Source: Acetobacter sicerae
Lineage (GTDB): Bacteria > Pseudomonadota > Alphaproteobacteria > Acetobacterales > Acetobacteraceae
Direction of reading: 5' to 3'
DNA length: 44,879 bases
NCBI RefSeq assembly: GCF_011516765.1
Contig: NZ_JAAABN010000019.1
Location: 1 to 44,879 of the forward strand
The stretch's first letter is position 1; every line of letters begins with the position of its first letter. The notes below the pieces were generated by a model. It saw only the letters and a program-made list of their open reading frames with translations. It was not told the DNA's origin and did no database searches. The translations under genes were made by a program, and so were the position numbers. Below are positions 19,652-29,553 of the stretch, in pieces.

Positions 19652-20895
19652 GCCGACACTCTCTGCGCGTTCGCGTGCGTCGTGGTCCCGCGTGTCAGTG
19701 CGTGGTGAGCCGCCAGCAGTTCGCTTCCGGAAAACCGTTCCGCAGCGACACGCGCCGCCTGCACGCCAAGCCTCTGGCGCAGGGCGGCGTCATCGGCGGC
19801 ACGGGACAGCATCTCGCTCGCGGCCCGGCTATCCGCCTCGGCCCAGACGGCCCCTTCCGCCTCAAAAACACCACGGGGATCGCGGGCAGGCGCCAGACGA
19901 TATGGAACAGGCAGGCCGCACTCCGCGTTCAGGAATTCCGACGTTGCCGACCAGTCGGTTGCGATCACGGTGCGCCCCAGACGCATGGCCTCTGCCGGAA
20001 CGAGTCCGAAGCCTTCGCTGCGATGCAGGGAGAGTACGATGTCGGCGCACCGGATCAGGGCCTGCGAATCCTCCGCCGGAAACAGCCGTTCCTCAATGCG
20101 GATATTCCTCGCTCCGGTGATGGCGGCCCGCAGACGCTCCATATCCTCGGGGTAATGTCCGGCATGTGAGACTTTCAGCAGCAGGAACCGGTCTGAACGC
20201 TCACCGAACGCCCTGCGAAACGCCTGAATGGCCGCCAGCGGATTCTTGCGCTCGAAGCTGGAGGCCAGACTGAAGGAGACCAGCACGACAACGGCGTTAT
20301 CCGGCAGGCCGAAAGAGCTGCGTTCCAGATGCGAGGGACGGAGCGGATCAGCGGCCAGCGCATGAGGCACCACCCTCACCCGACCGGGCATGATCGTTTC
20401 AAGCGCACGGGCGGAAAACAGCGACGGTGTCCAGACCTCGTGAACACAGCCCACAGCCGTCTTCCAGAGCGGCGGGACGACAGGCAGTTCCCACGCCCAG
20501 TATCCGATGATCCGACGATTGCGCAGAAATCCGCGTCCCAGCTTCAACAGAACAGAAGGCAAAGAAGGCGCGTTGACGTGCACTATCAGCGGGGACCGGG
20601 TCGGCGCGTCCGGGGGCGCTGACGCTCCCTCAAGCAGACTGGCCTGAAAGCCGCTGGCCGGAATCCCGAGCGCGCGGCAGGCCCGCAGCATAATGCGCGC
20701 ACCTTCTCCCAGACCTGACGCCCTGTTGATCTCTCCTCCGATGAGCAGATGCTCGCCAGCAACCGGCGCCGGATGGTGCGCCTTCGGAGCCAGCCACGCA
20801 GTAAGACCCGCCGCCCCGCGTCTGCGCGGTTCTGCGGGGAGCTTGCGCCAGAGGCTGTGCAAAGGATGATACTCTTTGTCAGAGAGGGGATTCAA
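19648..20895 (-). CDS. Glycosyltransferase (GT4-like), TTG start
   Basis: 415 residues. The GT-B signatures are GEGARIML (63-70) in the acceptor domain, YWAWELP (132-138), SFERKNP (213-219) before the Rossmann-like donor domain, and HRSEGFGLVPAEAM (291-304), which supplies the donor-binding Glu residues. The reading frame has no ATG near its beginning. The apparent start is TTG at 20895, preceded a few codons upstream by an ATG in the wrong frame, so initiation is uncertain. It is coupled to the downstream glycosyltransferase by a 4-base overlap. Probably part of exopolysaccharide or LPS decoration, though no flippase or polymerase genes lie nearby. Confidence 0.85.
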   Translation of the reverse strand: MNPLSDKEYHPLHSLWRKLPAEPRRRGAAGLTAWLAPKAHHPAPVAGEHLLIGGEINRASGLGEGARIMLRACRALGIPASGFQASLLEGASAPPDAPTRSPLIVHVNAPSLPSVLLKLGRGFLRNRRIIGYWAWELPVVPPLWKTAVGCVHEVWTPSLFSARALETIMPGRVRVVPHALAADPLRPSHLERSSFGLPDNAVVVLVSFSLASSFERKNPLAAIQAFRRAFGERSDRFLLLKVSHAGHYPEDMERLRAAITGARNIRIEERLFPAEDSQALIRCADIVLSLHRSEGFGLVPAEAMRLGRTVIATDWSATSEFLNAECGLPVPYRLAPARDPRGVFEAEGAVWAEADSRAASEMLSRAADDAALRQRLGVQAARVAAERFSGSELLAAHHALTRGTTTHANAQRVSA

Positions 20896-21012
20896 ATCCA
20901 GAAAATCCGCATATTCTCAAAAATTATTCAAATCTTTCAAAGACTTGAACAGATGCCTACCCGTGCCGCAAAAGCAGCGACGCGTCCAGTCATCACAGAT
21001 GGTCATCCCTGA

Positions 21013-22284
21013 ATGATCCGGGATTGCAGCGGACGCCCAGACGTGAATACTCTCCCCGTCATGGATGACGCCCGCTCCTCTTTCCCGGCCCCACACCCCG
21101 GCTCGACCGACAGCGTCGCCATGCTTGGTCATATCGTGTCGTTCAACACGACCAGCACGCACTCCAATCTTCCGCTCATCAACTGGATCGGAGAGTGGAT
21201 GGATGCTCACGGCGTCTTCTGGTCGCTCAGCTACAATCCAGAGAAAACCAAGGCCAATCTGCACGCCATCATCGGGCCGCGCACGGCGGGCGGCCTCGCT
21301 TTTGCCGGACATGTCGACACGGTGCCGGTCGAAGGACAGCACTGGTCATCCGACCCGTTCCAGCTCCACGAAAACGGCGCCCGCCTGACCGCCCGCGGAG
21401 CCGCAGACATGAAGGGTTTTGTAGCCTGCATGCTGGCGGCCGTGCCGGATCTGGCGGCCATGGACCTGAAGCGCCCCATTCACATGCTCTTTACCCATGA
21501 CGAAGAGATCACCTGCGATGGCGCACGGATCGCCATGCAGCAGGCGCAGGCAGACCACCTCCTGCCGTCATGGTGTGTTGTGGGTGAACCGACTCTCATG
21601 CTGCCGGTCATCGGGCACAAGGGGCGTCTGTCGGTGCGTCTGACCGCTCACGGCAAGGCGGGCCATTCGGCTTATCCTGCGGAGGGCGTGAACGCGCTCC
21701 ACGCTCTTGGGGAAGCCATGGCGTGGGTTGCCGAGGAAGCGCGGCGCTTTGCGTTCGAAGGACGACAGGTGGACGGGTTTCATCCACCTCACTCCACTAT
21801 CCAGATCGGACTGGCCAGAGGCGGTGTGGCGCTCAACATCATCCCCGATCACGCGGAAGCCGAGATCGAATGGCGCACCGTCCCCGGCGATGATGCACAC
21901 GCTCTTCTTGACCGCATGAAGCAGGCGCTGGCCGGGACCGACCAGTGGATGAAGAAAGCTTCACCTGAGTGCGGACTGACCTTTGAGGTCATCAACGAAC
22001 TGCCTCCCCTCGCCCTTCCGAATAATGACCCGCTCGCTACGGTGGTGAGACAATCCGTCGGAACCAACGCGGAGGGCTTCATCTCCTACGGAACGGAAGC
22101 CGGGATTTATCAGCAGGCGGGAATGACGAGCATTGTGTGCGGTCCCGGCAGCATTGAGCAGGCGCATCGCCCCGATGAATGGATCGAACGCAGCCAGCTG
22201 ACAGCCTGCGACCGATTTCTCCGTGACATGACCCGTCGCGTCTGCCTTGCCGACACAGCGCCTCTCCCCACCAGCACAATGTGA
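21013..22284 (+). CDS. argE: Acetylornithine deacetylase (ArgE-like, M20 family)
   Basis: 423 residues from the ATG at 21013, or 407 from the ATG at 21061; neither has a good Shine-Dalgarno site, and the shorter form is closer to usual ArgE length. A di-zinc M20 hydrolase, expected to release acetate from N2-acetylornithine. Metal and catalytic residues (long numbering): H100 and D102 in GHVDTVP, D132 in ADMKG, E164/E165 in HDEEIT and E192 in GEPT; the dimerisation domain starts near GHKGRLS. Divergent from the glycosyltransferase genes. It is followed after 19 bases by an AstE/aspartoacylase-like gene, which suggests a catabolic or salvage role for N-acyl amino acids as an alternative to arginine synthesis. 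Confidence 0.85.
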   Translation: MIRDCSGRPDVNTLPVMDDARSSFPAPHPGSTDSVAMLGHIVSFNTTSTHSNLPLINWIGEWMDAHGVFWSLSYNPEKTKANLHAIIGPRTAGGLAFAGHVDTVPVEGQHWSSDPFQLHENGARLTARGAADMKGFVACMLAAVPDLAAMDLKRPIHMLFTHDEEITCDGARIAMQQAQADHLLPSWCVVGEPTLMLPVIGHKGRLSVRLTAHGKAGHSAYPAEGVNALHALGEAMAWVAEEARRFAFEGRQVDGFHPPHSTIQIGLARGGVALNIIPDHAEAEIEWRTVPGDDAHALLDRMKQALAGTDQWMKKASPECGLTFEVINELPPLALPNNDPLATVVRQSVGTNAEGFISYGTEAGIYQQAGMTSIVCGPGSIEQAHRPDEWIERSQLTACDRFLRDMTRRVCLADTAPLPTSTM

Positions 22285-22303
22285 CGCCGGATAGCCGCAC
22301 ATC

Positions 22304-23320
22304 ATGGAGCCCCCCACGTCAGGTCGAGACTTTTCTGTCCGCACCACTCCCAGAAAGCGGTTATCCGAACAGTTACCCCCCGCGTCACGCACCCTCCCCT
22401 CTCTTCCCGTTGAATTACCCCAGCCGGATCTCTCACCATGGTGCGAGGGGAATGTCGGCATTCCCGGTGTGCATCGGCTGACTGGCGCCCTGCCCGGTCC
22501 TCACGTCGCCATCACCGCACTGATGCATGGAAATGAATATGCAGGGGCGATCGTTCTTGCAGACCTGCTCAGGCGGGGTTTTGTCCCCCAACGCGGCACA
22601 CTGTCACTGATCTTTCTCAATCTCGCTGCTTTCGCCCGTTTCTCTCCGCAAAACCCGATCATGTCCCGCTTTGTCGATGAAGACATGAACCGGCTATGGG
22701 ACATAACTCCAGAAAAGTCGATCTCTCATTCCAGCGAACAGGCGCGCGTGCGCCAGCTTCTGCCCTATATCGAGACAATCGACAGACTTCTTGATCTGCA
22801 CTCGATGTTGTGGCCTTCCGGGCCGCTGATGCTGGCGGGTCCATCCGAAAAAGGCGTGTCTCTGGCGTCCTCTATCGGCACGCCTTCGCTCATCGTGGCG
22901 GATGGGGGGCATCGCGCCGGGCCGAGACTGATCGACCTGCCTCATTTCACCAACGCAACCTCGGCCACACAGGCCTGTCTTCTGGAAGCGGGCCAGCACT
23001 GGACATGGGCTTCCCTGAAAACAACACAGGAAACTGTCCGTCGTTTTCTATCCGTTTCGGAAATGGAAAAAGAGACCGAACACTCTGAAGGCCCTCTTAC
23101 GATTGCAGATGTCACGCACCGGATTACCGCCCATACGGGGAACTTTCGTTTCATTCATCCCTTTGCGAGCGGCACTGTCATTCCAGCCCGGGGCACGCTC
23201 ATCGCGCAGGACGGTCCGGATGAAATCCGAACCCCTTACGACCATTGCCTGCTTGTGATGCCCAATTTCAGAACAGCGCGAAACCACACGGCCGTGCGGC
23301 TGGCCCGTATCCGATCATGA
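22304..23320 (+). CDS. Succinylglutamate desuccinylase / aspartoacylase family protein
   Basis: 338 residues. A zinc-dependent amidohydrolase of the M14-like AstE/AspA group. Visible zinc-site and substrate residues: H75 and E78 in ALMHGNEYAG, the DMNR motif (127-130) and H166 in LLDLHSM. The C-terminal domain is beta-rich (from about 265), as in AstE. The first 40 residues are Pro/Ser-rich and poorly conserved in character, so the true start may lie downstream. Nineteen bases separate it from the argE-like gene, and both cleave N-acyl amino acids, so a shared substrate route is likely. A perfect hairpin terminator follows. Confidence 0.82.
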   Translation: MEPPTSGRDFSVRTTPRKRLSEQLPPASRTLPSLPVELPQPDLSPWCEGNVGIPGVHRLTGALPGPHVAITALMHGNEYAGAIVLADLLRRGFVPQRGTLSLIFLNLAAFARFSPQNPIMSRFVDEDMNRLWDITPEKSISHSSEQARVRQLLPYIETIDRLLDLHSMLWPSGPLMLAGPSEKGVSLASSIGTPSLIVADGGHRAGPRLIDLPHFTNATSATQACLLEAGQHWTWASLKTTQETVRRFLSVSEMEKETEHSEGPLTIADVTHRITAHTGNFRFIHPFASGTVIPARGTLIAQDGPDEIRTPYDHCLLVMPNFRTARNHTAVRLARIRS

Positions 23321-23321
23321 C

Positions 23322-23358
23322 AATGGCCTGAAAGGGTTTCCTTCAGGCCATTCTGTTT
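23322..23358. terminator. Hairpin terminator between convergent genes
   Basis: AATGGCCTGAA (23322-23332) pairs perfectly with TTCAGGCCATT (23342-23352) and is followed by CTGTTTTC. It terminates the argE/astE-like pair and probably the convergent RND operon too. Confidence 0.85.
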
Positions 23359-23362
23359 TCGA

Positions 23363-24955
23363 CTACTGCATTCTTTCCTGCGCAGATCGGCCGGTTACGA
23401 GATTCTCGAACTGCTCGGGTGGCTGCGCCGCAATGCCGCCTGCCGCTTTGGGGTAATGCAGGTTGCCATACTGCAGAACGTCAAACGTCATTGTCTGGTC
23501 AGGGGTTGGCAGCAGCTTGTCATTCCAGCCTCCTCCCGTGGAGCGGATCAGGCTGACAACCGCCTGTTCTGCCCGGACTGCGACTTCCACTTCGGCAATA
23601 CGCGCATCAAGAGCGGCTTCCTGCGCCACGATCGCTTCAAGGTAGTTCGAGAGCCCACCTTTATAAAGCGTCATTGTCATGCTCTGCATATCCATGGCCG
23701 TGCCGACGGCTCCCTTGAGACGCATATCCTCCTGACGCAGCAGTCGGACACGGGACTGTTCATCTTCCACTTCCCTGAACGCCGAGAGAATGGTGGAACG
23801 ATAGGAATCCCGTGTTTCACGATAGACGGACCATGAATACTGTAACGCTGCACGACGCAGGCCGCCTTCAAAAATCGGCATGGAGGCCGAGGCTCCATAA
23901 CTCCACATGCTGTTGGCCAGTTTTGCGAGATCGAAACCGTTGGCATTGAAACCACCATTCGCCCGCAGGGAAATGTGCGGATAGAAGGCTGCCCGTGCGA
24001 CACCAATGGAGCGATTGGCCTGCGCCATCACCCGCTCGGCCGCCGCGATATCCGGACGCCGTTGCAGCAGTTCAGAAGGAACGCCAAGCGACACATCCAC
24101 CGCGCGAAACGAGAAATTATCACGCGGCTCGATATGAAAACTCTCCGGCGCCGTGTTGGTGAGAACCGCAATCGCATGTTCCGTCACCTCGCGCTGCGCC
24201 CGCACATCCAGTTCGGCAGCCTGCGCCACGTAAAGTCTGTTCTGTGCACGTGCAAGATCGAGACGGGGAGCGGCCTGATTGTCCAGCTGCGTGCGCGTCA
24301 TGTCCACCGCTTTGCCGTAATAGCCGATGGACTGACGATAGATCGCATCCTGCGCGTCATACCCTCTGAGAGCGATATAATCCGACGCCAGATCAGCAGC
24401 GAGACTCAGACGGACACCGGCAAAATCAGCGGCCTTTTCCTGAGCAGCGAATTTCTGCATCCGTACCTGATTGCGGATTTCCGACCAGAAATCAGGCTCC
24501 CAGGAGGCAAGACCGCCATAGAATTCGTCGGTCGCGGTCGTAGCGCCCTTGTAGCGGAACAGCGCGTCGGCTGACTGCTTGTTGTCGGAAGCGCCAAACG
24601 CCAGTCCGAAATGCGGCAATAGATCGGCACGCGCCTTCATCACCAGCGACCGCGCCTGCACAAACCGTTCGGCCGCCGCCTGAAGATCCGCATTCTGCTC
24701 CACAGCGCGTTGCTCAAGATCGTCCAGAACGGGATCACCAAGAAGTGTCCACCAGTTTACAGGAATCTGGAGTTCCGCAGGCGTCGCTTTCGCAAAAGGC
24801 GTCTGGCCGGTCCAACTGTCTGGCACGACAAAATGCGGAGCCTCGTAACGGGGCGCGAGATCGCACCCGGACAGGGCCGCAACCGACGCCAGAGCGCATG
24901 TCCCCGTCATGATCCGTTTCAGAACGGACGAAGATCTGATCGAAAGCTGGCTCAT
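23363..24955 (-). CDS. RND efflux outer-membrane lipoprotein, NodT/OprM type
   Basis: 530 residues. The TolC-like channel of a tripartite pump. The signal peptide ends in lipobox LSGC with the lipidated C31, followed by DLAPRYEAP, the typical start of the mature NodT family. Two OEP repeats follow, each with long helices, and LLQRRPDIAAAERVMAQA is the family's diagnostic motif. Its ATG overlaps the stop of the adaptor gene (ATGA), so pump, adaptor and channel are coupled. It is the last gene of the operon, facing the terminator shared with the astE-like gene. Confidence 0.95.
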   Translation of the reverse strand: MSQLSIRSSSVLKRIMTGTCALASVAALSGCDLAPRYEAPHFVVPDSWTGQTPFAKATPAELQIPVNWWTLLGDPVLDDLEQRAVEQNADLQAAAERFVQARSLVMKARADLLPHFGLAFGASDNKQSADALFRYKGATTATDEFYGGLASWEPDFWSEIRNQVRMQKFAAQEKAADFAGVRLSLAADLASDYIALRGYDAQDAIYRQSIGYYGKAVDMTRTQLDNQAAPRLDLARAQNRLYVAQAAELDVRAQREVTEHAIAVLTNTAPESFHIEPRDNFSFRAVDVSLGVPSELLQRRPDIAAAERVMAQANRSIGVARAAFYPHISLRANGGFNANGFDLAKLANSMWSYGASASMPIFEGGLRRAALQYSWSVYRETRDSYRSTILSAFREVEDEQSRVRLLRQEDMRLKGAVGTAMDMQSMTMTLYKGGLSNYLEAIVAQEAALDARIAEVEVAVRAEQAVVSLIRSTGGGWNDKLLPTPDQTMTFDVLQYGNLHYPKAAGGIAAQPPEQFENLVTGRSAQERMQ

Positions 24956-26139
24956 CCTTCGATTTCCTCATCTTCACGCTCGTAGCCTTTGGCCGGAACC
25001 ACAACGCGGACTTCCTGATTGTCCAGAAGATCGGCAGGCGGATTGCGAATGATCCGATCGCCCGGCTGAAGCCCGGAAATCACGTCCGTGCGTGTATCAG
25101 CCATTCTGCCAACCGTGATGGACCGGAAATGCGCGTGGTTGTCATTGGACACAACGGCCACCTGCATTCCCGCTTCCTGAAACACCAGTGTCGAGGTCGG
25201 GATCTGCCAGATACCACCTTCTGCCGGTGATGTCAGATGCACGGACGCAAAGGTGCCCGGCCAGAGCAGGTGATCCGGATTATCGATCGTAAATTCCGTG
25301 ACCGCTGTGCGTGTATTCGGATCATAACCTTTGGCGATAGTCAGGAAATGCGCCTCGAATGTCCGGTTCGGAAACTGGGGGACCGACACCGTTGCGGTGA
25401 GGCCCGGCTTGAGCATGTAGGAAAAGACTTCCGGAACAGAAATAAACAGTCTCATCCGGTGCATATCGGAAACCACGAACATCTGGTTCGCATCGCCGCT
25501 GGCGGAATGCTCTCCCCCGCCCGCGCTGACATAATCCCCCACATTGATATCACGGGATGTCACGACACCATCAAAGGGCGCGACCACGGTCTTGAATTTT
25601 TCGAGTGCCGAAAAACGATCCAGATTATGCTGCGACGCCTGCATTTCAGCGTAACCGGATTTCCTGTTTGCATCGGCTACGGAAACAGACTGACCGGAGA
25701 CAGCCTGCGACTGAGCCATCGCATGCCACCTGTTCGCACTGACAACCGTCAGGTTGTACTTCGCTGCCTGTGCGTCGAGATCAGCTTTCGCCTGAGCAAA
25801 CTGGGCATCGAGACCGGGCGCATTGATGTCCGCGAGAACGTCTCCCGCTTTCACATCAGAACCGAAATCCTTATACCACATCTTAACATAACCGGATGCC
25901 TGTGGATAGATCGGCGCCTGATACCAGGCGTCCACTGTTCCTGGCAGGGTCAGGGAGAGAGTCTTTGCTCCCGGCTCCGGCGTGACAACCTCCACATCCG
26001 GAATGGCGCTGTGTCCAGTAACCAGCGTCACCTCATGATCGGAATGAATCCGTTCAACGATGACATAGCCCGAAGCCAGAACGAGAACGCCAGCAACCAG
26101 AAACAATCCGGAATATTTACGGATCGAACGCGCCATCAC
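24952..26139 (-). CDS. RND efflux periplasmic adaptor (HlyD/MFP family)
   Basis: 395 residues. Links the inner-membrane pump to the outer-membrane channel. One N-terminal membrane anchor (about 10-27) is followed by a lipoyl half-motif (YPQASGYVKMWYKDFGSDVK), a helical hairpin rich in Ala/Gln (about 115-175), the second lipoyl half (VVAPFDGVVTSRDINVGDYV) and a beta-barrel plus membrane-proximal domain ending LQPGDRIIRNP. The first codon is GTG overlapping the pump stop (GTGA), with an in-frame ATG directly after it. It has 4-base overlaps with both neighbouring genes. The acidic C-terminal tail (EREDEEIEG) is unremarkable. Confidence 0.95.
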   Translation of the reverse strand: MMARSIRKYSGLFLVAGVLVLASGYVIVERIHSDHEVTLVTGHSAIPDVEVVTPEPGAKTLSLTLPGTVDAWYQAPIYPQASGYVKMWYKDFGSDVKAGDVLADINAPGLDAQFAQAKADLDAQAAKYNLTVVSANRWHAMAQSQAVSGQSVSVADANRKSGYAEMQASQHNLDRFSALEKFKTVVAPFDGVVTSRDINVGDYVSAGGGEHSASGDANQMFVVSDMHRMRLFISVPEVFSYMLKPGLTATVSVPQFPNRTFEAHFLTIAKGYDPNTRTAVTEFTIDNPDHLLWPGTFASVHLTSPAEGGIWQIPTSTLVFQEAGMQVAVVSNDNHAHFRSITVGRMADTRTDVISGLQPGDRIIRNPPADLLDNQEVRVVVPAKGYEREDEEIEG

Positions 26140-29100
26140 ACGGCCTCCTTGCGAGAAGATTTTCGGCTGTAGAAAATTGCATAGACACAGGGAACAAAGA
26201 GAAGTGTCGAAACCGTCGCGACAATCAGACCACCAATGACGGCCTTGCCCAGCGGAGCGTTCTGGGAGTTGCTGATGGACATGGGCACCATGCCGACAAT
26301 CATGGCGCTGGCCGTCATGATGACCGGGCGTATACGTCCATAACCGGCTTCCAGCGCCGCTTTCAGTGGTTCTCCATGCACGGCCAGTCTTTCTCTTGCG
26401 TAATCAACGACAAGAATGGAGTTGGCCGTCGCCGTTCCCATGCACATGATGGCTCCGGTCAGTGCTGGCACGGAGAGATGCGTGCGCGTCAGGAACAGGC
26501 TCCAGGCAATACCAGCCAACGCCCCCGGCAGCGCCGAGATGATGATGAACGGATCAAGCCAAGACTGAAAATTGACGACAATGAGAAGATAGATGAGGAC
26601 GACGGACACGATCAGTCCACCCACCAGTTCCTTATATGCCGAACTCATGGTCGTCGCCTGTCCCTCGACATCCACAACGGATCCCTGTGGTACGTCTTTT
26701 TTCGTCAGTTCCACTTCGCGTTTGACGCCATCAAGCACGGAGCCAAGATCGGTGCCTTCCGCCGACACATAGATATCGAATGCCGGCATGGAGTTATAAT
26801 GAGAGACTTCGCCCGGCGTACCGATTGCCCTGATCCGGCTCATCGCTCCCAGAAGCTGCATGGATTTTCCGGAAGGGTCACCGTCACCCTTGTCGATGGG
26901 AATGGTCAGGAGATCATTGTAATGAATCAGCTGATCCTGTGACACATACGTATTCAGCGTGAAGGTTACGCCCATTTTCGGATCAAACCAGTACTGGGGA
27001 TCGACCTGCGAACTGCCAGACAGAGTCATCAGTTCGTTATCGGCAAGATTGCCCTCATCAATCCCGGTAGCCTGTTCAAACGTGCGGTCCCCTTCCACAA
27101 ACAGGGTTGGCGTGCGCATCGTCTGCTGGAGAGAAACATCGGCTGCACCAGAGACCTTTCGGATTCTGTCGGCCAGAACGACAGCGTAGTTATAGCTTGC
27201 GCGAAGATCCGGTCCGCCAATCTTGACGTCGATCGGTGACGGTGAACCGAAATTCAGGATCTTTGCTGTCAGGTCAGCAGGCTGGAAGGTGAAGACCGTT
27301 CCGGGAAAACTCGCGGACAGACCACGACGGAGAATGGCGCGATAATCCCAGACTGGCGATGCTTCATCAGTCAGTGAAATCGTCAGATCGCAATCCTGTG
27401 CACCCAGTGTAGGGGTAGGAATAAATGCCTGATTATGCGCGCCTTCCGGCAATCCGCAGTTACTGACAACATCTTCCACCTTACCGGGCAGAAGCTCCCC
27501 GATCCTGTCACTGACAAGTGTCGCGATACGTCCGGCAACTTCGATGCGTGTCCCGAGCGGTGTGCGCATGTGCATCTGCAACTGACCGGATTTGATTTCC
27601 GGGAAGAAGTCACGCCCGGACACGGCATAAAGACCACAGGACAGCACGGAAATTCCAAGGAAGATTCCGACAAAAACTGTTCTTTTACGGATCAGGCCTT
27701 CCAGAAGCACACCATAGGATTCACGAAACCGGGTAAATTTCCTCTCGAAACCCTTCTGGAACCGCGTAAAGGCATTATTTCCATGCGGAAGCGCCTCATG
27801 CTCTTCACCATGTGCACCTGGATGAACATGCCCGGCGAAAAGATATTTCGCCATGGTCGGCACCAGTGTCCGGGACAGAATGAAAGAAGCGACCATGGCG
27901 AAGATGATGGCTTCGGCCATCGGCATGAAAAGCCAACCCGCTACACCATCGAGTTCAAAAAGGGGCAGCCAGACAATGCAGATACAGGTTGTGGAAACGA
28001 ATGTCGGGATGACAATCTGGTTGGCGGCGTCAATGATCGCCTCTTCCAGTTCCTTTCCCATTTCAAGATGCGTATCGATATTTTCGATCATGACCGTTGC
28101 GTCATCAACAAGAATACCAACAGCCAGAGCCAGACCACCCAATGTCATGACATTGATCGTCTGTCCGACCCAGCCAAGTCCGATGATCGAGCAGAGAATG
28201 GCCAGCGGAATGGACGTGGCGATAATGACAGTTGATCGCCATGATCCAAGAAACAGCAGAACAACCAGTCCCGTCAGTGCGGCGGCCGTCACCATTTCCC
28301 GCATCACGTCGTGAATGGAATCCTTCACAAAGCCCGATGCATCACTAAGAATGCTGATTTTGACACTTGATGGCAGCACCGCCTGAAGACGCGGCATCAT
28401 CTTTTTTACATTGTCCACCACGTCCAACGTGGAGGCTTCGCCGCTTTTCATGACCACCATGATGACGGCCTGCTTGCCCTTGACCAGAACGCTGTTGCTC
28501 TGGGGGTGGCCGCCACGATAGACCTGCCCGACGTCACGGATATAAACGACCGCGTTGCCAACACGCTTGATCGGAATATCCGCGATATCGTCAAGGCTTC
28601 TCGGTGTTGCGTTCGTCTGCACCATCCAGTCTGTCGGACCGATTTTCTGATCACCCGCCGGTCTGACGACGTTCTGATGATCCAGCGCATTCTGCACATC
28701 CATCGCCGAAAGATGATGGGCCTGAAGCTGCTGCTGGCTCAGCGAAATCATAACAAAACTGTCCATGCCGCCATAAGGTTGCGGCACGACGGCTCCCGGC
28801 ACCGTCACCAGCAGGGAACGAATACGGATAAAGGCCAGTTTCCACAAATCTGATGGTGTCATCACATCAGATGTCAGTTTCAGGGTAACAACAGGAACCG
28901 ACGAAGCCTCCAGTCGCATGATCATCGGTGCAGCAATATGCTGGGGCAATTGCTGGATGACTGTCTGGGAAATGGCGGTTACGTCGGCTTCCGCCGCGCC
29001 GATATCCGTTCCGGGCTGAAAATAGATTTTCACGATCCCCCGGCCATAATAGGAATCGGCTTCCATGTGCTCGATCCCCTCCACGGTGGAGGTCACGCCC

Positions 29101-29309
29101 TGTTCGAAATTGTACATGATGCGCCCGGAAAACTCTTCGGGAAGCATACCGGAATAGGACCAGACAACTGCGATGGCCGGAATTCTGATATTTGGAAAAA
29201 CGTCAGTTGGTGTCTTTTTTATTGAAAGAAGACCGAACATGACGATCAGAATTGAAAGAACAATAAACGTGTAAGGCCGCCGCAGAGCGGTGACGACGAT
29301 TGCATTCAT
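26136..29309 (-). CDS. RND-family efflux permease (HAE1/AcrB-like)
   Basis: 1057 residues, full length for the proton-driven inner-membrane pump of a tripartite efflux system. TM1 starts at about residue 13 (FIVLSILIVMFGLLS). The large periplasmic porter loop includes GVTSTVEGIEHMEA. TM4 holds GGLALAVGILVDDATVMIEN near residue 400, with the paired aspartates of the proton relay as in AcrB/MexB-type drug pumps. The second half repeats the fold, ending in GGLIVATVSTLLFVPCVYA. The His-rich cytoplasmic loop (GHVHPGAHGEEHEALPHGN, near 495-515) is unusual and could be metal-responsive or just a variable linker. First gene of a coupled pump-adaptor-channel operon; substrate unknown. Confidence 0.95.
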   Translation of the reverse strand: MNAIVVTALRRPYTFIVLSILIVMFGLLSIKKTPTDVFPNIRIPAIAVVWSYSGMLPEEFSGRIMYNFEQGVTSTVEGIEHMEADSYYGRGIVKIYFQPGTDIGAAEADVTAISQTVIQQLPQHIAAPMIMRLEASSVPVVTLKLTSDVMTPSDLWKLAFIRIRSLLVTVPGAVVPQPYGGMDSFVMISLSQQQLQAHHLSAMDVQNALDHQNVVRPAGDQKIGPTDWMVQTNATPRSLDDIADIPIKRVGNAVVYIRDVGQVYRGGHPQSNSVLVKGKQAVIMVVMKSGEASTLDVVDNVKKMMPRLQAVLPSSVKISILSDASGFVKDSIHDVMREMVTAAALTGLVVLLFLGSWRSTVIIATSIPLAILCSIIGLGWVGQTINVMTLGGLALAVGILVDDATVMIENIDTHLEMGKELEEAIIDAANQIVIPTFVSTTCICIVWLPLFELDGVAGWLFMPMAEAIIFAMVASFILSRTLVPTMAKYLFAGHVHPGAHGEEHEALPHGNNAFTRFQKGFERKFTRFRESYGVLLEGLIRKRTVFVGIFLGISVLSCGLYAVSGRDFFPEIKSGQLQMHMRTPLGTRIEVAGRIATLVSDRIGELLPGKVEDVVSNCGLPEGAHNQAFIPTPTLGAQDCDLTISLTDEASPVWDYRAILRRGLSASFPGTVFTFQPADLTAKILNFGSPSPIDVKIGGPDLRASYNYAVVLADRIRKVSGAADVSLQQTMRTPTLFVEGDRTFEQATGIDEGNLADNELMTLSGSSQVDPQYWFDPKMGVTFTLNTYVSQDQLIHYNDLLTIPIDKGDGDPSGKSMQLLGAMSRIRAIGTPGEVSHYNSMPAFDIYVSAEGTDLGSVLDGVKREVELTKKDVPQGSVVDVEGQATTMSSAYKELVGGLIVSVVLIYLLIVVNFQSWLDPFIIISALPGALAGIAWSLFLTRTHLSVPALTGAIMCMGTATANSILVVDYARERLAVHGEPLKAALEAGYGRIRPVIMTASAMIVGMVPMSISNSQNAPLGKAVIGGLIVATVSTLLFVPCVYAIFYSRKSSRKEAV

Positions 29310-29553
29310 CGAACTGCCTTGCGTTAAGAGAGCAGGAGCCTGTCACTGCGCCGGACGCAGCAGTGCAAATGACTGGCTGTCCGGCCGCGGAAGCGGATGG
29401 CGCCCAGACATCTTTTGACATATCCACTTTTGAGGAATGGCTGATATAAAATTCTTTTTTAAATATGAGCCGACCCGGCCTTAAACCTCGCCTCTGGCGG
29501 CAAAGTCCGCCTTACAAGCACAGTATCTTTTGTTCAGGCTTTTTTTGATTGTT
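29310..29553. promoter_or_regulatory. Presumed promoter region of the RND operon
   Basis: 244 bases between the tetR stop and the pump start, both on the minus strand. It includes an AT-rich block at 29450-29465 and a small hairpin, GGCGG-CAAAGT-CCGCC, at 29497-29512. No clear TetR-type palindrome was found. Confidence 0.35.
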
